Assembly (NCBI GenBank): GCA_029855985.1
Contig: JAGSHR010000202.1
Location: forward strand, 1-14,656
Direction of reading: 5' to 3'
Source of the DNA: Candidatus Njordarchaeota archaeon
Lineage (GTDB): Archaea; Thermoproteota; JANJXX01; Panguiarchaeales; Panguiarchaeaceae
DNA length: 14,656 bases
In this document: positions 12,776 to 14,656 of the stretch, piece by piece
How positions within the stretch are numbered: the stretch's first letter is position 1
Layout of the letters: each line of letters begins with the position of its first letter
The notes under the pieces: generated by a model
Told to the model about the DNA's origin: nothing
Seen by the model: only the letters and a program-made list of their open reading frames with translations
The model's database searches: none
Translations under genes and position numbers: made by a program

Positions 12776-14656
12776 TCATAAAATATTAGAAAATTTCTTT
12801 TCTAAATCTTCTCCAATAATCCATTTCGTTAACCAAAATTCTAGAGCCAAAAGCATCCAGATCTTTTGGCCTAGTAGTTTATCATTCTCTAGTTGTTTTT
12901 TCTCAATCCATCTCTCAATAACCTCTGGCTTTAAGCCGATAACTTTGTTGAGCGCTGAGTTCTCGTTAAGAATTATTTGTTTAGCTGTTTCAAGTATTGA
13001 GTTGAACCATTCTTGGAATGGGACGGGGAATCCCTGTTTTTTCCTTTTAATTATTTCTGTTGGTAAGTATTTTTCTCCGAGTTTTTTAAGAGCATACTTG
13101 GGTTCATCATGAATTTCAGCGATTTCATCTGCGCTCTTAAACTGTGCTTCTATGTAATCTCTCACAGATTTCCATCTACTTTTTAACTCATTAGGTAAAT
13201 TGAAAACATAGGAAACTAACTCTGGGTCTAAGAAGGGAACTCTTGATTCAACGCTAGAAGCCATCATGGCGTTATCAACCCTAGCGAGTAGAACAGGTAA
13301 ATGTATCTTAAGAAAAACATACGAAATTCTCCTATAATTATCGCCGTTAATTTTGTACCATACATTCTCAAAAATATTTCTAACAGAATTTAGTGTTTTT
13401 TTTGCTTTTTCCCCAAATAACTCTAAGATGTCATCCCAAGTAAAGTAATTGTATCTAAAAAGGAAAAGATCAAGCATTCTGGAGAAATATCGTCCCCCAT
13501 ATGTTTCATAAAGAGACTTGTATTGGTCTTTATAATACTTTTCTCCATCAGGAGTGTACTGTAATATTTTCAATCTCTCATAATCAAATGGACTTCGAAA
13601 GATTCTGCTATACCCATAGAAAATTTCGTCTGAACCCTCACCAGACAAAACAACTTTTACACCCATGCTCCTAATTTTCCTAGCTAATTGGTATAGTGCG
13701 ATTTCGTTGGGAACACCAATAGGCGTATCCTTAATACTTGCGTATTCTATCATGCTCTTAATAAAGTTAACATTATCGAGATAAACTTCTATATGTTTAG
13801 TGTCATACTGTTGAGCTACCAAACGGGCAAATTCACCTTCATCAAATTTCTTGGATTTAAACCGGACAGTGAATGTATAAAATTCATCTAGGCTGGGTGG
13901 TTTGTTTTCATTATAAATGATTCGCATGAAAGCAGTGACGACACTTGAGTCCAAACCACCCGACAGTATTGCTCCTACGGGGACATCGCTTCTGACTCTA
14001 AATTCAACCGATTTTCTAATTTTCCTCTCTAATGTGGATATGGCCTTCTCTTCATCTATGTAATCCAAAGGGTCATTAGGAACATCCCAATATCTCTCAA
14101 TTCTTATTTCCTTTCTGTGAATGTCAAATATTAGATTATGTCCTGGCAGAAGTTTTTTAATTCCCTTATAAACAGTTGAATCATCAATTGTATCTCTAAA
14201 CATCAAGTACTCAATTACACCGTCTATGTTAACTTCAAGTTTTTTATCTAATGCTATTAATATTGCCTTAATCTCCGAAGCGAAATAAAATTTTCCATTG
14301 TCTTGATCAAAATAATAATAAAGGGGCTTTATCCCAAGTCTATCACGACTAAGAAATAGTATCCCTTTTTTAGAATCATAAATTGCGAAAGCCCACATCC
14401 CATTAAACCTATTAACACACTTAAAACCCAATTCCTCATAAGCATGAACAATAACTTCCGTATCGCTCATAGTTTTAAACCTATGGCCTCTTTCCATTAA
14501 CTCTTCTCTCAGTTCTATATAATTGTATACTTCTCCATTAAAGACAATTGCGATTGACTCATCCTCGTTGAAAATAGGTTGTCTTGCTATGTCTCTAAGA
14601 TCAATAATACTCAATCTTGTATTGCCAATAGAGATCGAATTATTAGCGTAAAAACC
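12776..14656 (-). CDS. asnB: Asparagine synthase-type glutamine amidotransferase, N-terminus cut by the window edge
   Basis: An open frame of 626 codons that continues past the right edge, so about 35-50 N-terminal residues, including the expected Cys nucleophile, are missing. The visible start reads on into TRLSIIDLRD, the standard family N-terminal segment, and the TTG at 14612-14614 is an internal leucine, not a start. The class II glutaminase domain shows FNGEVYNY, SDTEVIVHAY, RFNGMWAFAIYD and LSRDRLGIKPLYYY. The synthetase domain has the PP-loop LSGGLDSSVV (ATP pyrophosphatase, near 13940-13970), LSGEGSDEIFYGY, and ESRVPFLD near the C-terminus. The enzyme takes ammonia from glutamine and uses ATP to form an amide. 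True asparagine synthesis is possible, but this gene heads a glycan operon beside a UDP-uronic-acid pathway, and AsnB homologues such as WbpS amidate uronic acids in bacterial O-antigens. It overlaps the downstream start candidate by four bases (ATGA). Confidence 0.88.
   Translation of the reverse strand, partial: GFYANNSISIGNTRLSIIDLRDIARQPIFNEDESIAIVFNGEVYNYIELREELMERGHRFKTMSDTEVIVHAYEELGFKCVNRFNGMWAFAIYDSKKGILFLSRDRLGIKPLYYYFDQDNGKFYFASEIKAILIALDKKLEVNIDGVIEYLMFRDTIDDSTVYKGIKKLLPGHNLIFDIHRKEIRIERYWDVPNDPLDYIDEEKAISTLERKIRKSVEFRVRSDVPVGAILSGGLDSSVVTAFMRIIYNENKPPSLDEFYTFTVRFKSKKFDEGEFARLVAQQYDTKHIEVYLDNVNFIKSMIEYASIKDTPIGVPNEIALYQLARKIRSMGVKVVLSGEGSDEIFYGYSRIFRSPFDYERLKILQYTPDGEKYYKDQYKSLYETYGGRYFSRMLDLFLFRYNYFTWDDILELFGEKAKKTLNSVRNIFENVWYKINGDNYRRISYVFLKIHLPVLLARVDNAMMASSVESRVPFLDPELVSYVFNLPNELKSRWKSVRDYIEAQFKSADEIAEIHDEPKYALKKLGEKYLPTEIIKRKKQGFPVPFQEWFNSILETAKQIILNENSALNKVIGLKPEVIERWIEKKQLENDKLLGQKIWMLLALEFWLTKWIIGEDLEKKFSNIL

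Noticed and set aside
12762..13112. Plus-strand open frame of 116 codons opposite asnB
   Set aside because: It is antisense to the conserved C-terminal synthetase domain of AsnB.
14612..14614. TTG as the start codon of asnB
   Set aside because: The frame stays open to the window edge, and the residues before it (ending NTR, then LSIIDL) match the conserved family segment, so this TTG is an internal leucine.
1..14656. tRNA, rRNA, CRISPR array, insertion sequence or attachment site
   Set aside because: I found no tRNA-like cloverleaf, no regularly spaced repeats, no transposase-like frame and no terminal inverted repeats in the gaps between genes.

Overview
The window reads as part of an archaeal chromosome, most likely a hyperthermophilic crenarchaeon (a Desulfurococcales-type organism is my best guess; no rRNA is present to settle it). 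The evidence is a protein subunit of archaeal RNase P (Rpp30/Rnp3), an archaeal-type TGS-domain GTPase, a DUF354 protein, Shine-Dalgarno motifs of the GGTGA/GGAGG type, and AT-rich TATA-like boxes upstream of several genes. There are no introns, rRNAs, tRNAs, CRISPR arrays or insertion sequences that I can support. Coding density is high; the longest gap between genes is about 270 bases.

Left part (1-3066, all on the minus strand). A DUF2079 multi-spanning membrane protein runs off the left edge, so its C-terminus is missing. Upstream of it lies a tightly coupled pair: a TGS-domain GTPase followed after two bases by rnp3. This is housekeeping-like DNA, with A- and C-ending codons favoured.

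Middle and right part (3266-14656): a surface-glycan biosynthesis locus in three transcription blocks. Block A (minus, 5808 to 3266) encodes a UDP-HexNAc dehydrogenase (wecC-like) and a DUF354 GT-B-like protein. Block B (plus, 6081 to 11077) diverges from block A across a 272-base AT-rich region. It encodes a GT4 glycosyltransferase, a non-hydrolysing UDP-GlcNAc 2-epimerase (wecB-like), a CDP-glycerol glycerophosphotransferase-family (TagB/TagF-like) transferase, and a Wzx-type flippase. Block C (minus, from beyond 14656 to 11074) encodes an asparagine synthase-type amidotransferase (N-terminus outside the window), a LicC-like nucleotidyltransferase and a compact GT4 glycosyltransferase. Blocks B and C converge with stop codons that overlap by several bases.

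Together the glycan genes suggest this route: UDP-GlcNAc to UDP-ManNAc (epimerase), then to UDP-ManNAcA (dehydrogenase); possible amidation of the uronic acid by the AsnB-like enzyme; chain building on a lipid carrier by GT4, DUF354 and TagF-like transferases; and export by the flippase. A second, CDP-activated branch (LicC-like cytidylyltransferase feeding the TagF-like transferase) would add a phosphate-linked polyol or similar group. That combination, teichoic-acid-like enzymology beside aminouronic-acid synthesis in an archaeon, is the most interesting part of the window. No initiating phosphoglycosyltransferase and no oligosaccharyltransferase or ligase is visible, so the pathway must draw on genes elsewhere.
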